Source: Bacillus sp. cl95
Lineage (GTDB): Bacteria; Bacillota; Bacilli; Bacillales; Cytobacillaceae
Assembly: GCF_900115925.1 (NCBI RefSeq)
Contig: NZ_FOYF01000001.1
Coordinates: forward strand, 310,001 to 374,000
Direction of reading: 5' to 3'
DNA: 64,000 bases
This document shows positions 28,385 through 38,015 of this stretch, in pieces. The notes beneath the pieces are model-generated. The model was given only the letters and a program-made list of their open reading frames with translations, had not been told where the DNA came from and made no database searches. Every line of letters begins with the position of its first letter. Position 1 is the stretch's first letter. Both the position numbers and the translations under genes were made by a program.

Positions 28385-29283
28385 TTTGCTTTCCCCTTTC
28401 GCTTTGTGAAATCTTCCTGAAGAAGTTGAGAAAGTACATTCGCCAAGATTTGACCTGCCGTTTTCGGAGCCACAATCCCTGGCAAACCAGGTGCCAGCAG
28501 CGCCTTGATTCCCCTTTTTTCTGCGTACCTGAAATCAGTTCCACCAGGCTTCGATGCCAGGTCAATAATCAGGGTGTGCGTCGGCATCTTCGAAATGACA
28601 GAGGCATCGACAATCAAATATGGTATCGTGTTAATAAGGATGTCAGTATCTTTCACTTCATTCTGAATTTGATCGAGATGAAATGGTTGAACGGCCATTT
28701 CTGAAATTCTTGCAATATGCTCGCTTCTTCGAGCACCTACTTTGACTTTGGCTCCCAAAGCATGAAACGTTCTTGCCACGCTCATTCCCACCCTACCTAA
28801 ACCTAAAATTGTTATATGGGAACCATGTATCGTAAAATCGGTATGCTGAATGGCCATCATGATGGTCCCCTCAACCGTCGGAATTGAATTGTAAATAGCT
28901 ACATCATCCCGCTCAAAAAGTTGCACAAGATTTCGATTTACCTGACTGGTTATACCCGTTAAATATGCATTGCTAATACCCGAGTAGATTGTGCAATGAG
29001 CCGGTGTCTGCATCAACATTTCTTCAGTCAAAAAGACACGTTCATTTGAAAATATCGTTTCAACCTGACCTTCGAGATTCGTGCCGGGCACAGGTAAGAT
29101 CACTGCATCCATAACAGAAAAATCGACTTCATCCACTTTCTCCTTTGTCGCTCCTGTGAAAGCATGATCAAGCTGTTCAAAACCTATTAATGAAAGCTTG
29201 GCATCCAGCTCTGTCAGTTTGCGGATTATCTCAAGTTGTCGCGCGTCACCGCCAACCACAGCAATTTGCATTCCTGTCAGCAT
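28381..29283 (-). CDS. spoVFA: Dipicolinate synthase subunit A
   Basis: NAD(P)-binding large subunit (DpaA) of 300 residues that converts the dapA product toward dipicolinate. MLTGMQIAVVGGDARQLEII begins the chain, and a second Rossmann motif LGLGRVG lies near 160. The ATG at 29283 has AAGGTG nine bases upstream; a GTG at 29295 is less likely. In B. subtilis this operon is under sigma-K. A weak candidate (CATAAGATG preceded by AC) lies near 29450 but does not fit the consensus well. Confidence 0.95.
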   Translation of the reverse strand: MLTGMQIAVVGGDARQLEIIRKLTELDAKLSLIGFEQLDHAFTGATKEKVDEVDFSVMDAVILPVPGTNLEGQVETIFSNERVFLTEEMLMQTPAHCTIYSGISNAYLTGITSQVNRNLVQLFERDDVAIYNSIPTVEGTIMMAIQHTDFTIHGSHITILGLGRVGMSVARTFHALGAKVKVGARRSEHIARISEMAVQPFHLDQIQNEVKDTDILINTIPYLIVDASVISKMPTHTLIIDLASKPGGTDFRYAEKRGIKALLAPGLPGIVAPKTAGQILANVLSQLLQEDFTKRKGKAK

Positions 29284-29489
29284 GAAAATATTCACCTTCT
29301 TTTTCAGCTAGTCAGAACCATTTCAAGGTTCTGAACGCAAAAATTAAACTGCGCCGGCTTGTGATTTCGGCGAGTTTTTTATGTTTAAAACACTACATCT
29401 TCATTACATTCATCGATCGTTGTTTGTTGCTTCATTTCTACTTACACATCTTATGTAAGGGGGCATTAAACGGTGAGTTATTCCAAATA

Positions 29490-29520
29490 AAAAGCCCAAG
29501 CAGCTATTTCTGCCTGGACT
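29490..29520 (-). terminator. Terminator of ymxH
   Basis: Imperfect stem from CTGCTTGGGCT and AGTCCAGGCAG around AAATAG, followed on the minus strand by TTTTTATTT. It begins a few bases after the ymxH stop. Confidence 0.7.
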
Positions 29521-29526
29521 TTACAT

Positions 29527-29790
29527 TCAATCAGTTTCATTATTTTCCTGCTCTGCATCTGGAATATCAATGATAATCATGTCTGTTCCTATTTTCTTAA
29601 TGTGCTTCCAAGGTACCCTGATTTCTCCCCCTTGCTTACGAAAGCCAAACCATTTTAAAGAAGGAATTAGCAGTGCTTGAATTTGACCTGTATTTTCATT
29701 TATTTCTAAATCTGTCTGCCCTAAGACACCCAGTCTTTCTGCTCTTTTTACATCGACAATTTCTTTTCCACTTAATTCACTCAGTCTCAA
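29527..29790 (-). CDS. ymxH: YlmC/YmxH-family PRC-barrel sporulation protein
   Basis: Small PRC-barrel protein of 87 residues (MRLSELSGKEIVDVKRAERLG ... VPWKHIKKIGTDMIIIDI). Members of this family are found in endospore formers next to mlpA and spoVF; the function is unknown. The position matches B. subtilis. Confidence 0.88.
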   Translation of the reverse strand: MRLSELSGKEIVDVKRAERLGVLGQTDLEINENTGQIQALLIPSLKWFGFRKQGGEIRVPWKHIKKIGTDMIIIDIPDAEQENNETD

Positions 29791-29860
29791 AGTAGCATCC
29801 CCTTTCGTGCTCCGCTACTACTAGTCTATATGCGCACCTCGACTTTTAGACTTTCTTGTA

Positions 29861-29896
29861 AAAAAAAACGAACAGCCTCCCTAGGGGAGACTGTTC
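29861..29896 (-). terminator. Intrinsic terminator of mlpA
   Basis: Stem GAACAG-CTCCC / GGGAG-CTGTTC (29870-29896) with one mismatch, followed on the minus strand by a run of eight to nine T. Begins 9 bases after the mlpA stop. Confidence 0.93.
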
Positions 29897-29904
29897 AAGA
29901 ACTA

Positions 29905-31146
29905 CTATTTAAGACTTTCCGGTAAAACTCCATCTGGACTGATCAGTGATACGGAATAGTTGTCCGTGAAAATGCTGTTGGCCAATGAGTCAACGCTATC
30001 TTTCGTCACTTGATCAATTTGAACAACAATTTCGTCAAGATCGCGGTGGCGTTTAAGAAGCAATTCATTTTTCCCATTTCGACTCATTCGACTGTTCGTG
30101 CTCTCCAGACTTAACATCAAGCTACCTTTCAGTTGCTCTTTGCTGTTGTTAAGCTCTTTAGCTGTAATACCCTCTTGTTTCAACTTAGCCAGTGTTTCCT
30201 GGATTGTTTCATATAATGTATTAAGCTGTTTCGCCCCTGTTCCACCATACAGTGTGACAATTCCACTGTCTTTATAAGAAGAATGGTAAGAGAAAACAGA
30301 GTAGGCAAGTCCGCGTTGCTCACGAACTTCTTGGAACAAACGGCTACTCATGCTTCCGCCTAAAACATTATTCAATACAATCAAACTATAAATATCATCA
30401 TGACCGACTTGCAAGCCTTCAAAGCCGATACATAAATGTGCCTGTTCTGTTTCTTTCTTCCTTGAAATGCGGTTAGAATGAAAATCAGGTTTTCCTTCAT
30501 CCGTTACAGTATTTTTTCCACCTTCATAATTTCCAAAATACTTCTCTACTTCCCCGATAAATGCCTCAGAAATATTCCCGGCAATTGAGATGACCACGTT
30601 CTCAGGAGTGTACATATCATACATATAATTCTTTAGTGTATCACTTGTGAAAGTAGCAAGAGTTTCTTCTGTACCTAAAATCGGATAGCCAAGTGGATGT
30701 TTTTCATAAACAGCCTTACTCAATAAGTCATGAACGATATCATCTGGCGTATCTTCATACATTTTGATTTCTTCATAAACAACATTTTTTTCTTTTTTTA
30801 GTTCTTCTTCAACAAAAGTCGAGTTGAAGAACATATCTGATAATACTTCTAAAGCAAAATCAGCGTGCGTATCGAGAACTTTGGCATAGTAGCATGTATA
30901 CTCTTTCGAAGTAAAAGCGTTTACTTGACCGCCGATACTATCAAATGATTCAGCAATTTCTCTAGCTGACCTTGTTTTTGTCCCTTTAAAAAACATATGT
31001 TCAAGAAAATGCGAAATACCATTGTTTTCAGGTGTTTCATCTCGCGAACCTGTTCCAATCCAAACACCAATTGCGACGGAACGAACTGTCGGAATATTTT
31101 CGAGTACAACTCTTACCCCATTTTGGCATGTATATTTCTTGATCAA
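29905..31146 (-). CDS. mlpA: M16 zinc protease MlpA
   Basis: Processing-peptidase-like zinc protease of 413 residues. The inverted zinc motif HFLEH is at 46-50, and the third ligand glutamate falls in the EKNVVYEEIKMYEDTPDD region near 120. The C-terminal half carries REQRGLAYSVFS. In B. subtilis (ymxG) it influences extracellular protease regulators. It is downstream of ylxY with an 86-base gap and no terminator. Confidence 0.94.
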   Translation of the reverse strand: MIKKYTCQNGVRVVLENIPTVRSVAIGVWIGTGSRDETPENNGISHFLEHMFFKGTKTRSAREIAESFDSIGGQVNAFTSKEYTCYYAKVLDTHADFALEVLSDMFFNSTFVEEELKKEKNVVYEEIKMYEDTPDDIVHDLLSKAVYEKHPLGYPILGTEETLATFTSDTLKNYMYDMYTPENVVISIAGNISEAFIGEVEKYFGNYEGGKNTVTDEGKPDFHSNRISRKKETEQAHLCIGFEGLQVGHDDIYSLIVLNNVLGGSMSSRLFQEVREQRGLAYSVFSYHSSYKDSGIVTLYGGTGAKQLNTLYETIQETLAKLKQEGITAKELNNSKEQLKGSLMLSLESTNSRMSRNGKNELLLKRHRDLDEIVVQIDQVTKDSVDSLANSIFTDNYSVSLISPDGVLPESLK

Positions 31147-31232
31147 ACAAACTCCTCCTGTTCATATACAACTGTTGCAACTAGTTTTCATTTTGACGGA
31201 TTTTTACTTTTATTTTCCCCTAAAAATAAAAT

Positions 31233-32177
31233 CTATTTCACAATTCTTTCTTCATCCATTAATTGTGAAACGGTGCCTACTTCCAAATCTTTCGCTTTTA
31301 TTTGCGTTAAAAGGGAATCTAGTGAGCGAGAGGTAGAATCTGTCGGATGCATTAGCACCATTGCTCCATTATGTATCTTCCCCATTACTCTTGAAATTAA
31401 GGTTTGTGGTGTTGGCTTTTGCCAATCGATCGTATCCACCGTCCACATGACCGTGCCAAGGTTGAGTTCATCCGCAATTTTCACAACATCATCACGGTAA
31501 CTTCCACTTGGGGGAGCAAACCATACACAATTCTCTCCGGTTGTCGCTTCAATAACTTCATTTGTCTTAGCAATCTGTTCACGAATCTTGTCATTGGAGA
31601 GTTGCTTCATATTAGGATGTGTGTATGAATGATTCCCAATTTCGTGACCGGCATCTGCAATCATTTTTGCAAGGTCTGGATTTTCCTTTACCCATCTTCC
31701 CTCAAGGAAAAAACTTGCATGTACTTTATGTTTTTTCAAAACAGCCAACATATTCGGTAAATACTCATTTCCCCAAGCAACATTAATAATAAAGCTGACC
31801 ATTGGTTTGTCTTGGTGGCCACGATAGATGGGCGATGGCGGCAGGTCATTCAAATGAATTTTCGGCTTCACCTGTTCAAATACTAACTTACTCGCCTCAA
31901 AACGCCCGTTTGCCTTCATTTTTTGATAGGATGCTTTCACATCAACATTTATCCCATTATAACCTGGCATGGCTTTCCATACCTGATCAATTTTCGCATC
32001 AGTTGGTTTTACTTCATATTTTGGTGCCTCGCTCAGGATTTTTTCGAAAAGAGGGTTTTGTTTCATTACCGGAATGCTGTCTTGTTTTAACTTTACTACA
32101 TATTCATCTGTAAAACGATTATTAACTACTGACCATGAAATGAATAAGATCACTACGAACACAAAATAACGTTTCAT
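31233..32177 (-). CDS. ylxY: Polysaccharide-deacetylase-like protein YlxY
   Basis: 314-residue NodB-fold protein with an N-terminal signal anchor (MKRYFVFVVILFISWSVV). The usual metal motif TFDDGP is replaced by INVAWGNEY, while HEIGNHSYTHPNM (second motif) and APPSGSYRDDV (third motif) remain. The aspartates of the first motif are therefore missing, as I recall for B. subtilis YlxY too, so deacetylase activity is doubtful. It lies between pnp and mlpA. Confidence 0.9.
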   Translation of the reverse strand: MKRYFVFVVILFISWSVVNNRFTDEYVVKLKQDSIPVMKQNPLFEKILSEAPKYEVKPTDAKIDQVWKAMPGYNGINVDVKASYQKMKANGRFEASKLVFEQVKPKIHLNDLPPSPIYRGHQDKPMVSFIINVAWGNEYLPNMLAVLKKHKVHASFFLEGRWVKENPDLAKMIADAGHEIGNHSYTHPNMKQLSNDKIREQIAKTNEVIEATTGENCVWFAPPSGSYRDDVVKIADELNLGTVMWTVDTIDWQKPTPQTLISRVMGKIHNGAMVLMHPTDSTSRSLDSLLTQIKAKDLEVGTVSQLMDEERIVK

Positions 32178-32274
32178 TCATCTTGCCTCCTTCTTTACAG
32201 AATATGTACAAAAAGGACAAGGTAGAACGAAAAGACAGTGTATGGTGAAGCCTTGAATATGTATGTTTACTCAT

Positions 32275-32448
32275 GGTTGTTTTCGCATTGATTGTTACTT
32301 ATCGGATGCTACTTTCATCCCGTATTCTTAATGTCTTAGGGGCTCTTTTCGAAAAGTTCCTGAAACAAGAATTCATAAGAAACCGTAAAAATCCAGAAGC
32401 CGATTTTTACGGTTTCTTATGAAAACAACAAAGTTTACGAAAAGAGCA
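32275..32448. mobile_element. Miniature inverted-repeat element, type B, copy 2
   Basis: About 174 bp, same family as 21876-22055 and 61320-61491. The left end reads GGTTGTTTTCG and the right end, inward, TGCTCTTTTCG. Flanking octamers TTACTCAT and TTATTAAT match at six of eight positions, so any target duplication has decayed. Inside is a 22-bp perfect stem (32372-32393 and 32402-32423) with an 8-base loop. It sits between ylxY and the pnp terminator in a 382-base gap. Confidence 0.7.
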
Positions 32449-32456
32449 TTATTAAT

Positions 32457-32485
32457 AGCAAAAAGTCAGGGTTTCCCCTGACTTT
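32457..32485 (-). terminator. Intrinsic terminator of pnp
   Basis: Perfect 10-bp stem AAAGTCAGGG (32462-32471) / CCCTGACTTT (32476-32485), loop TTTC, followed on the minus strand by TTGC. It is 74 bases after the pnp stop. Confidence 0.88.
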
Positions 32486-32559
32486 GCTTATACTTTCAGG
32501 TATAAATTCCAGCACGATAGGAGCTCATGAATACCTTCTAATGTACAATTAATTGTTAC

Positions 32560-34677
32560 TTAGCTTTGTTGCTCAGCTTTTTCGCGTTGTTCCTTCAATA
32601 CAGCCTTGCGAGAAAGGTTTACACGTCCTTGCTTGTCAATTTCAGTAACCTTAACAAGAATTTCGTCACCAATCTTCAATACATCTTCAACCTTGCCTAC
32701 ACGTTCTTCAGCGATTTCAGAGATATGAACAAGACCATCTTTACCTTGGAAAATTTCAACGAAAGCACCGAATTTTTCAACGCGCTTTACTTTACCAAGA
32801 TATAATTGTCCAACTTCCACTTCACGAACGATATCTTCAATGATTTTCTTCGCTTTCTGATTCATTTCTTCATTCACAGATGAAATAAATACGGTACCAT
32901 CTTGTTCGATATCAATCTTTACGCCAGTTTCTTCAATGATCTTATTAATCTGCTTACCGCTCGGTCCGATTACGTCGCGAATCTTATCAGGATTAATAGC
33001 CATCATTAAGATCTTAGGTGCATATTGAGAAAGTTGAGATTTTGGTTCAGCAATTGTTTGTAGCATAGAGTCAAGAATCTGCATACGACCCACTTTAGCC
33101 TGAAGCAATGCTTCTTCTAAAATTTCACGTGATAATCCATCAATTTTGATATCCATTTGAAGAGCTGTTACACCATTTGCTGTTCCAGCAACTTTAAAGT
33201 CCATATCGCCAAGGTGATCTTCCATACCTTGGATATCTGTAAGAACAGTATAATGCTCTCCAGATTTAACAAGTCCCATCGCAATACCAGCTACAGGCGA
33301 CTTGATTGGAACACCAGCGTCCATCATTGCCAATGTACTCGCACAGATACTCGCCTGAGAAGTAGAACCATTAGATTCTAATACTTCTGATACAAGACGG
33401 ATTGTGTAAGGGAATTCCTTTTCAGAAGGAATACTTGGCTCAAGAGCACGTTCACCTAATGCACCATGCCCGATTTCACGACGGCCTGGTCCACGGATTG
33501 GTCCTGTTTCACCGACACTGAATAATGGGAAGTTGTAATGATGCATGAAACGTTTTTCTTCTTCTAATCCTAAACCATCTAAGATTTGCACGTCACCCAT
33601 TGCTCCAAGAGTACATACGCTTAAAGCTTGAGTTTGTCCACGAGTAAACAAACCAGAACCATGAGTACGAGGCAATAAGCCGATTTGAGAAGACAATGGA
33701 CGAATTTCGTCTGGTTTACGACCATCAGGGCGAACTTTCTCTTGTGTGATTAAGCGGCGAACTTCGCCTTTAACCATCTTATCCAAGATTTGCTTCACTT
33801 GCTTCATGTCGTCAGCTTCCGCTTCCTGCTCTTCATACTTTTGAATTACTTTATTTTTAACTTCTTTAATTGCAGCTTCACGAGCATGCTTTTCTTGAAC
33901 TTGGATTGCTTCAATCATTTCAGCTTCACAAAGCTGACGGATTTCAGCCTCAAGTTCAGCATCTAGTGTATATAAAACAACTTCTGATTTTGGTTTACCA
34001 ATTTCAGCAACAATTTGCTCCTGAAATTCAATAAGACGTTTGATTTCATTATGACCAAACATAATTGCTTCCAGCATGATTTCTTCAGGCACTTCATTTG
34101 CACCCGCTTCAACCATGTTGATCGCGTCTTTTGTCCCTGCAACTGTTAAGTGGATGTCACTTTGTTCAGTCTGTTCGACATTTGGATTGATAATGAATTC
34201 TCCATTAACTCTCCCAACAACCACACCTGCAATTGGTCCTTCGAAAGGAATATCGGAAACCGATAATGCAAGGGATGACCCAAACATAGCAGCCATTTCA
34301 GAAGAGCAATCTTGATCCACACTCATTACAATACTGATAACTTGTACATCGTTACGGAATCCATCTGCAAATAATGGACGGATCGGACGGTCAATCAAAC
34401 GGCTCGCTAAAATAGCCTTCTCACTTGGACGACCCTCACGTTTAATGAATCCACCAGGGATTTTACCAACTGCGTATAAACGCTCTTCATAGTTTACAGT
34501 CAATGGGAAGAAATCAAGATTTTTTGGTTCTTTTGAAGCTGTTGCCGTACTCAATACAGCTGTATCTCCATAACGGACTAACACTGCTCCATTTGCTTGT
34601 TTAGCCAATTGGCCAATTTCAACACTAAGCTTGCGTCCAGCCCAGTCGATGGAATAAACATGTTTATTTTGATCCAT
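32560..34677 (-). CDS. pnp: Polynucleotide phosphorylase
   Basis: 3'-to-5' phosphorolytic exoribonuclease, 705 residues. Two RNase PH domains (about 10-220 and 310-545) flank an alpha-helical linker. A KH domain follows (about 550-615, [11 protein letters not shown]) and an S1 domain (about 620-690, [27 protein letters not shown]). It lies downstream of rpsO as in most bacteria. The leader holds a terminator-like hairpin. Confidence 0.98.
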   Translation of the reverse strand: MDQNKHVYSIDWAGRKLSVEIGQLAKQANGAVLVRYGDTAVLSTATASKEPKNLDFFPLTVNYEERLYAVGKIPGGFIKREGRPSEKAILASRLIDRPIRPLFADGFRNDVQVISIVMSVDQDCSSEMAAMFGSSLALSVSDIPFEGPIAGVVVGRVNGEFIINPNVEQTEQSDIHLTVAGTKDAINMVEAGANEVPEEIMLEAIMFGHNEIKRLIEFQEQIVAEIGKPKSEVVLYTLDAELEAEIRQLCEAEMIEAIQVQEKHAREAAIKEVKNKVIQKYEEQEAEADDMKQVKQILDKMVKGEVRRLITQEKVRPDGRKPDEIRPLSSQIGLLPRTHGSGLFTRGQTQALSVCTLGAMGDVQILDGLGLEEEKRFMHHYNFPLFSVGETGPIRGPGRREIGHGALGERALEPSIPSEKEFPYTIRLVSEVLESNGSTSQASICASTLAMMDAGVPIKSPVAGIAMGLVKSGEHYTVLTDIQGMEDHLGDMDFKVAGTANGVTALQMDIKIDGLSREILEEALLQAKVGRMQILDSMLQTIAEPKSQLSQYAPKILMMAINPDKIRDVIGPSGKQINKIIEETGVKIDIEQDGTVFISSVNEEMNQKAKKIIEDIVREVEVGQLYLGKVKRVEKFGAFVEIFQGKDGLVHISEIAEERVGKVEDVLKIGDEILVKVTEIDKQGRVNLSRKAVLKEQREKAEQQS

Positions 34678-34754
34678 TCAATTTAACCCCTCTCTACCTA
34701 TATCACAATTCAAAATGAATGGCTTGCATTTTCGACCAATCATTTTTCCTCTAT

Positions 34755-34778
34755 AAAAAAAAGCCACTTTGTGCTTTA
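34755..34778 (-). promoter_or_regulatory. Terminator-like hairpin in the pnp leader
   Basis: On the minus strand AAAGCAC pairs with GTGGCTTT (one bulged G, loop AAA) and continues into a run of eight T, 80 bases before the pnp start. It could be a second rpsO terminator or an attenuator for pnp. Confidence 0.5.
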
Positions 34779-34893
34779 ATTGCCTTTACAAATTAATATT
34801 TATTATGTCCAGTTTTAACTGTTTTTAAAATATGTATAAAAAATAGTTGTTTTATGTTTCACACATGCATTTCCAAAACTTTTCTAGGATAAT

Positions 34894-34917
34894 AAAAAAG
34901 CGGGAAAATTCCCGCTT
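34894..34917 (-). terminator. Intrinsic terminator of rpsO
   Basis: Perfect stem AAGCGGG / CCCGCTT (34898-34904 and 34911-34917), extended by AA/TT inside, and followed on the minus strand by six T. It begins 8 bases after the rpsO stop. Confidence 0.92.
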
Positions 34918-34924
34918 CTGTAGA

Positions 34925-35290
<366 letters not shown>

Positions 35291-35321
35291 ATCTTATATC
35301 TTTTTATGACAAAAAGCAAGT

Positions 35322-36272
35322 CTAACCATTCTTTTTTTCAAAGTAACTGATAGAGCTTTGTTTATCTCGCTCGATTTGTGCCACCAGTTCTTCAATACCA
35401 GAAAATTTCTGTTCGCCTCTAATATACTTGTGCCATTCTATCGTCAATGTTTGACCGTAAATGTCCCTATCGAAATCAAAAATATGAACCTCAACTGACG
35501 GTCTTGGTGCAGCTTCTTTATGAAAGGTAGGTTTAAAGCCAATATTACAAACGCCAAAATGTGAATCACCATCTATGACAACTTTCACAGCGTACACACC
35601 AACTGGAGGAATAATATAATCCTCCGCTAAATCGATATTGGCAGTAGGGAACCCGATTGTTCTTCCACGTTTGTCTCCATGGATGACCGTCCCGGTAGTA
35701 GAATAATAACGACCTAGAAATTGCGGCAACTCTGTCATTCTCCCTTCTTTCAATAGGAGGCGAATGGCCGTCGAGCTTACTTTCACTCCGTCATTCTCAA
35801 GTTTAGGGACTACTGAGAACGTGAACTTGTTACGGGAATGGAAAGGCAATGTCTCCATCGTTCCCTTTCCCATTCTTCCGTAACTATAGTCAAATCCAGC
35901 TATCACATGTTTCGCATTTAGACTAATGATATATTCATCAATAAATTCTTGGGGAAGAAGATTAGCAAATTCGGAGGTGAATTCGACGACAAATAGGTAA
36001 TCCACCCCTAATTGATTCATTATTCTAATCTTATCTTCTAGTGGTGTAATATATTGTGTATGTTTCTCGCTTTTCCCAAGGACAACTGACGGATGGGGAT
36101 CAAATGTCATCACTGCACTTTTTAGCCCGTCCTCTTTTGCCCTCTTTACTGCCTCGTCTATAACCTTTTGATGGCCTCGATGCACACCATCAAAATACCC
36201 GAGAGCGATTGATAGTTCTGGCAATTCGATACTTTTTAATGTATTAGGATATCCAAGATTAATCAGTTTCAC
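35322..36272 (-). CDS. ribF: Bifunctional riboflavin kinase/FAD synthetase
   Basis: Makes FMN and then FAD. 316 residues, the same length as B. subtilis RibC. The N-terminal adenylyltransferase domain (about 1-185) has GYFDGVHRGHQ, and the C-terminal kinase domain has GFPTANI. The start is the GTG at 36272 (MKLINLGYP), nine bases after AAGGTG; an extension to 36320 is unsupported. It follows truB by 34 bases. Confidence 0.95.
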   Translation of the reverse strand: MKLINLGYPNTLKSIELPELSIALGYFDGVHRGHQKVIDEAVKRAKEDGLKSAVMTFDPHPSVVLGKSEKHTQYITPLEDKIRIMNQLGVDYLFVVEFTSEFANLLPQEFIDEYIISLNAKHVIAGFDYSYGRMGKGTMETLPFHSRNKFTFSVVPKLENDGVKVSSTAIRLLLKEGRMTELPQFLGRYYSTTGTVIHGDKRGRTIGFPTANIDLAEDYIIPPVGVYAVKVVIDGDSHFGVCNIGFKPTFHKEAAPRPSVEVHIFDFDRDIYGQTLTIEWHKYIRGEQKFSGIEELVAQIERDKQSSISYFEKKNG

Positions 36273-36306
36273 GATGGTATTCACCTTTTTCTTATCCGTA
36301 CCTCTA

Positions 36307-37227
36307 TTATATCTGATCATTCCTCAGTACTTTAACAGGTTTCAAAACGTTAGCTTTTTCAGGATGTGCAGCATAGATTGCAAGTGCCATTCCTTGTTCT
36401 GTTTCAGCAATAATAGGTCCGTTGATATTTTGCAAGAAATCCGGTACAGGTAGAAGCGCACCGTTTTTCACTTTCTCTGCTACTTTATCACTTAACACAT
36501 ATTTCGGCAAATGAGAAACTGCGCTTTCAAGAGGTCTCAAAACTTCATTTATCTCGCCGTCATTCATTAATACCTCTACCTGTTCAAGCGTGAGACAATC
36601 TTCTAAAGTATACGAAGCAGATTTGATTCTCTGGAGCCACGACATATGGGCTGGGTATCCCAATTTCTCTCCAATCATGACAGCAAGTGTTCTGATATAA
36701 GTACCTTTGCCACAATCCACCCTAAACTTGAAAGAAATGGTTTCACCTGCAAACTCATCACGATGATCGAGAAGCTCTATTGAATAGATATTTACCTTCC
36801 GTGATGGTCGCTCCACCTCTATTCCTTGACGCGCATACTCATATAATCGTTTTCCATTTACTTTTACAGCAGAATACATCGGCGGAGTCTGGACAATTTC
36901 CCCTGTCAAGGATTCCAAGACTTTCAATATTTCTTCTCTCTTGATGATTCGATCCAAAACCTTAGATTCAACTACCTCACCTGATGCATCTTCTGTCGTT
37001 GTGGAGAATCCAATTGTGACCTCCCCATCGTAAGCTTTTCCTGCATCCGTTATGTATTCAGCCACCTTTGTTGTCCTACCAATACAAATGGGTAAGACAC
37101 CAGTAACATCAGGGTCTAGAGTTCCTGTATGACCCACTTTTTTTGTCCTCAATATTTTTCTTAGCTTAAATACACAATCATGCGAAGTCATGCCTGCTGG
37201 TTTAAAGAGGGGCAAAATCCCTTCCAT
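36307..37227 (-). CDS. truB: tRNA pseudouridine-55 synthase
   Basis: Makes the conserved pseudouridine at position 55 of tRNA. 306 residues. The catalytic aspartate is in GHTGTLDPDVTGVLP (near 38), and a PUA-like segment ends the protein. The ATG at 37227 (MEGILPLFKP) has AGGTG nine bases upstream; two earlier start codons at 37236 and 37239 overlap that site. It forms a pair with ribF. Confidence 0.96.
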   Translation of the reverse strand: MEGILPLFKPAGMTSHDCVFKLRKILRTKKVGHTGTLDPDVTGVLPICIGRTTKVAEYITDAGKAYDGEVTIGFSTTTEDASGEVVESKVLDRIIKREEILKVLESLTGEIVQTPPMYSAVKVNGKRLYEYARQGIEVERPSRKVNIYSIELLDHRDEFAGETISFKFRVDCGKGTYIRTLAVMIGEKLGYPAHMSWLQRIKSASYTLEDCLTLEQVEVLMNDGEINEVLRPLESAVSHLPKYVLSDKVAEKVKNGALLPVPDFLQNINGPIIAETEQGMALAIYAAHPEKANVLKPVKVLRNDQI

Positions 37228-37313
37228 ACTTTTCATCACCTTTATCTTGAATTTAAGAGAAAGAGCGGGTTCACGCTTGAAACAGATATTTATCTATTAT
37301 TCCCCCTCTAGCC

Positions 37314-37345
37314 GAAAAAAATGGATAGACAAGTTGTCTATCCAT
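37314..37345 (-). terminator. Intrinsic terminator of the nusA-infB operon
   Basis: Eleven-bp perfect stem ATGGATAGACA / TGTCTATCCAT (37321-37345), loop AGT, touching the rbfA stop codon and followed on the minus strand by seven T. It ends the rimP-...-rbfA unit. Confidence 0.93.
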
Positions 37346-37719
37346 TACTCTTCATCTTTAGACTGATCCATGGGTTGTTCTTCTTTTTGCAATTGATGAA
37401 GAAGATTATTAATTCGATTGCCGTATTCAAATGACTCATCGAATTCAAAAATAATTTCAGGCGTCTTTCGCAAACGAATGCGTTGTCCAATTTCGGATCG
37501 GATGAATCCCTTTGCTTTCGCAAGGCCCTTTAACGTATTCTCTCTTTGCTCTTCCCCGCCTAAAACAGAAATATAAACAGTGGCTTGTTGCAAATCACCC
37601 GTAACTTGAACATCAGTGACAGTTACAAAACCAATTCTTGGATCCTTGATTTTACGACCGATGATGTCACCAAGTTCTTTCTTCATTTGCTCACCAACGC
37701 GGGTTGCTCTATGGCTCAT
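37345..37719 (-). CDS. rbfA: Ribosome-binding factor A
   Basis: Cold-adaptive 30S maturation factor, KH-like, 124 residues. [31 protein letters not shown] is the typical opening. I chose the ATG at 37719, seven bases after GAGGTG, over the ATG two codons earlier. The C terminus is acidic. Last gene of the operon. Confidence 0.95.
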   Translation of the reverse strand: MSHRATRVGEQMKKELGDIIGRKIKDPRIGFVTVTDVQVTGDLQQATVYISVLGGEEQRENTLKGLAKAKGFIRSEIGQRIRLRKTPEIIFEFDESFEYGNRINNLLHQLQKEEQPMDQSKDEE

Positions 37720-37733
37720 ATTCATTCACCTCA

Positions 37734-38015
37734 TTAAAGCCAATCAATTTCTGTAATCGTCCGTTCAATCTCTGGGAACGAATCGATCATTTTTAACGCA
37801 TTTTGCAATTCTCTTTCAGTGGTCATTTTTGTAGATGATACAGCAACGATCGCAATCATGGATCGCTGCCATACATCCTGATAGCCTACTTCCGAAACGG
37901 ATACATTAAACTTTTGTTTTAAGCGGGATAAGATCCGCTGTAAAACAGCTCGTTTTTCCTTTAGGGAGTGTGCATCATAAATGATGCACTCACATTCGGC
38001 TACCCCTACAATCAT
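37734..38015 (-). CDS. ylxP: DUF503 protein YlxP
   Basis: 93-residue ferredoxin-like protein of the DUF503 family, conserved between infB and rbfA. HSLKEKRAVLQRILSRLKQKFNVSVSEV is the family motif. Its start codon overlaps the infB stop by one base (TAATG). A role in ribosome maturation is suggested only by the neighbours. Confidence 0.9.
   Translation of the reverse strand: MIVGVAECECIIYDAHSLKEKRAVLQRILSRLKQKFNVSVSEVGYQDVWQRSMIAIVAVSSTKMTTERELQNALKMIDSFPEIERTITEIDWL

Noticed and set aside
29430-29475. Sigma-K promoter for spoVFA
   Set aside because: The CATAAGATG / AC pair deviates from consensus and spacing; not firm enough to list.
30997-31500. Plus-strand frame of 167 codons
   Set aside because: Runs antisense across mlpA and ylxY and lacks any family feature.
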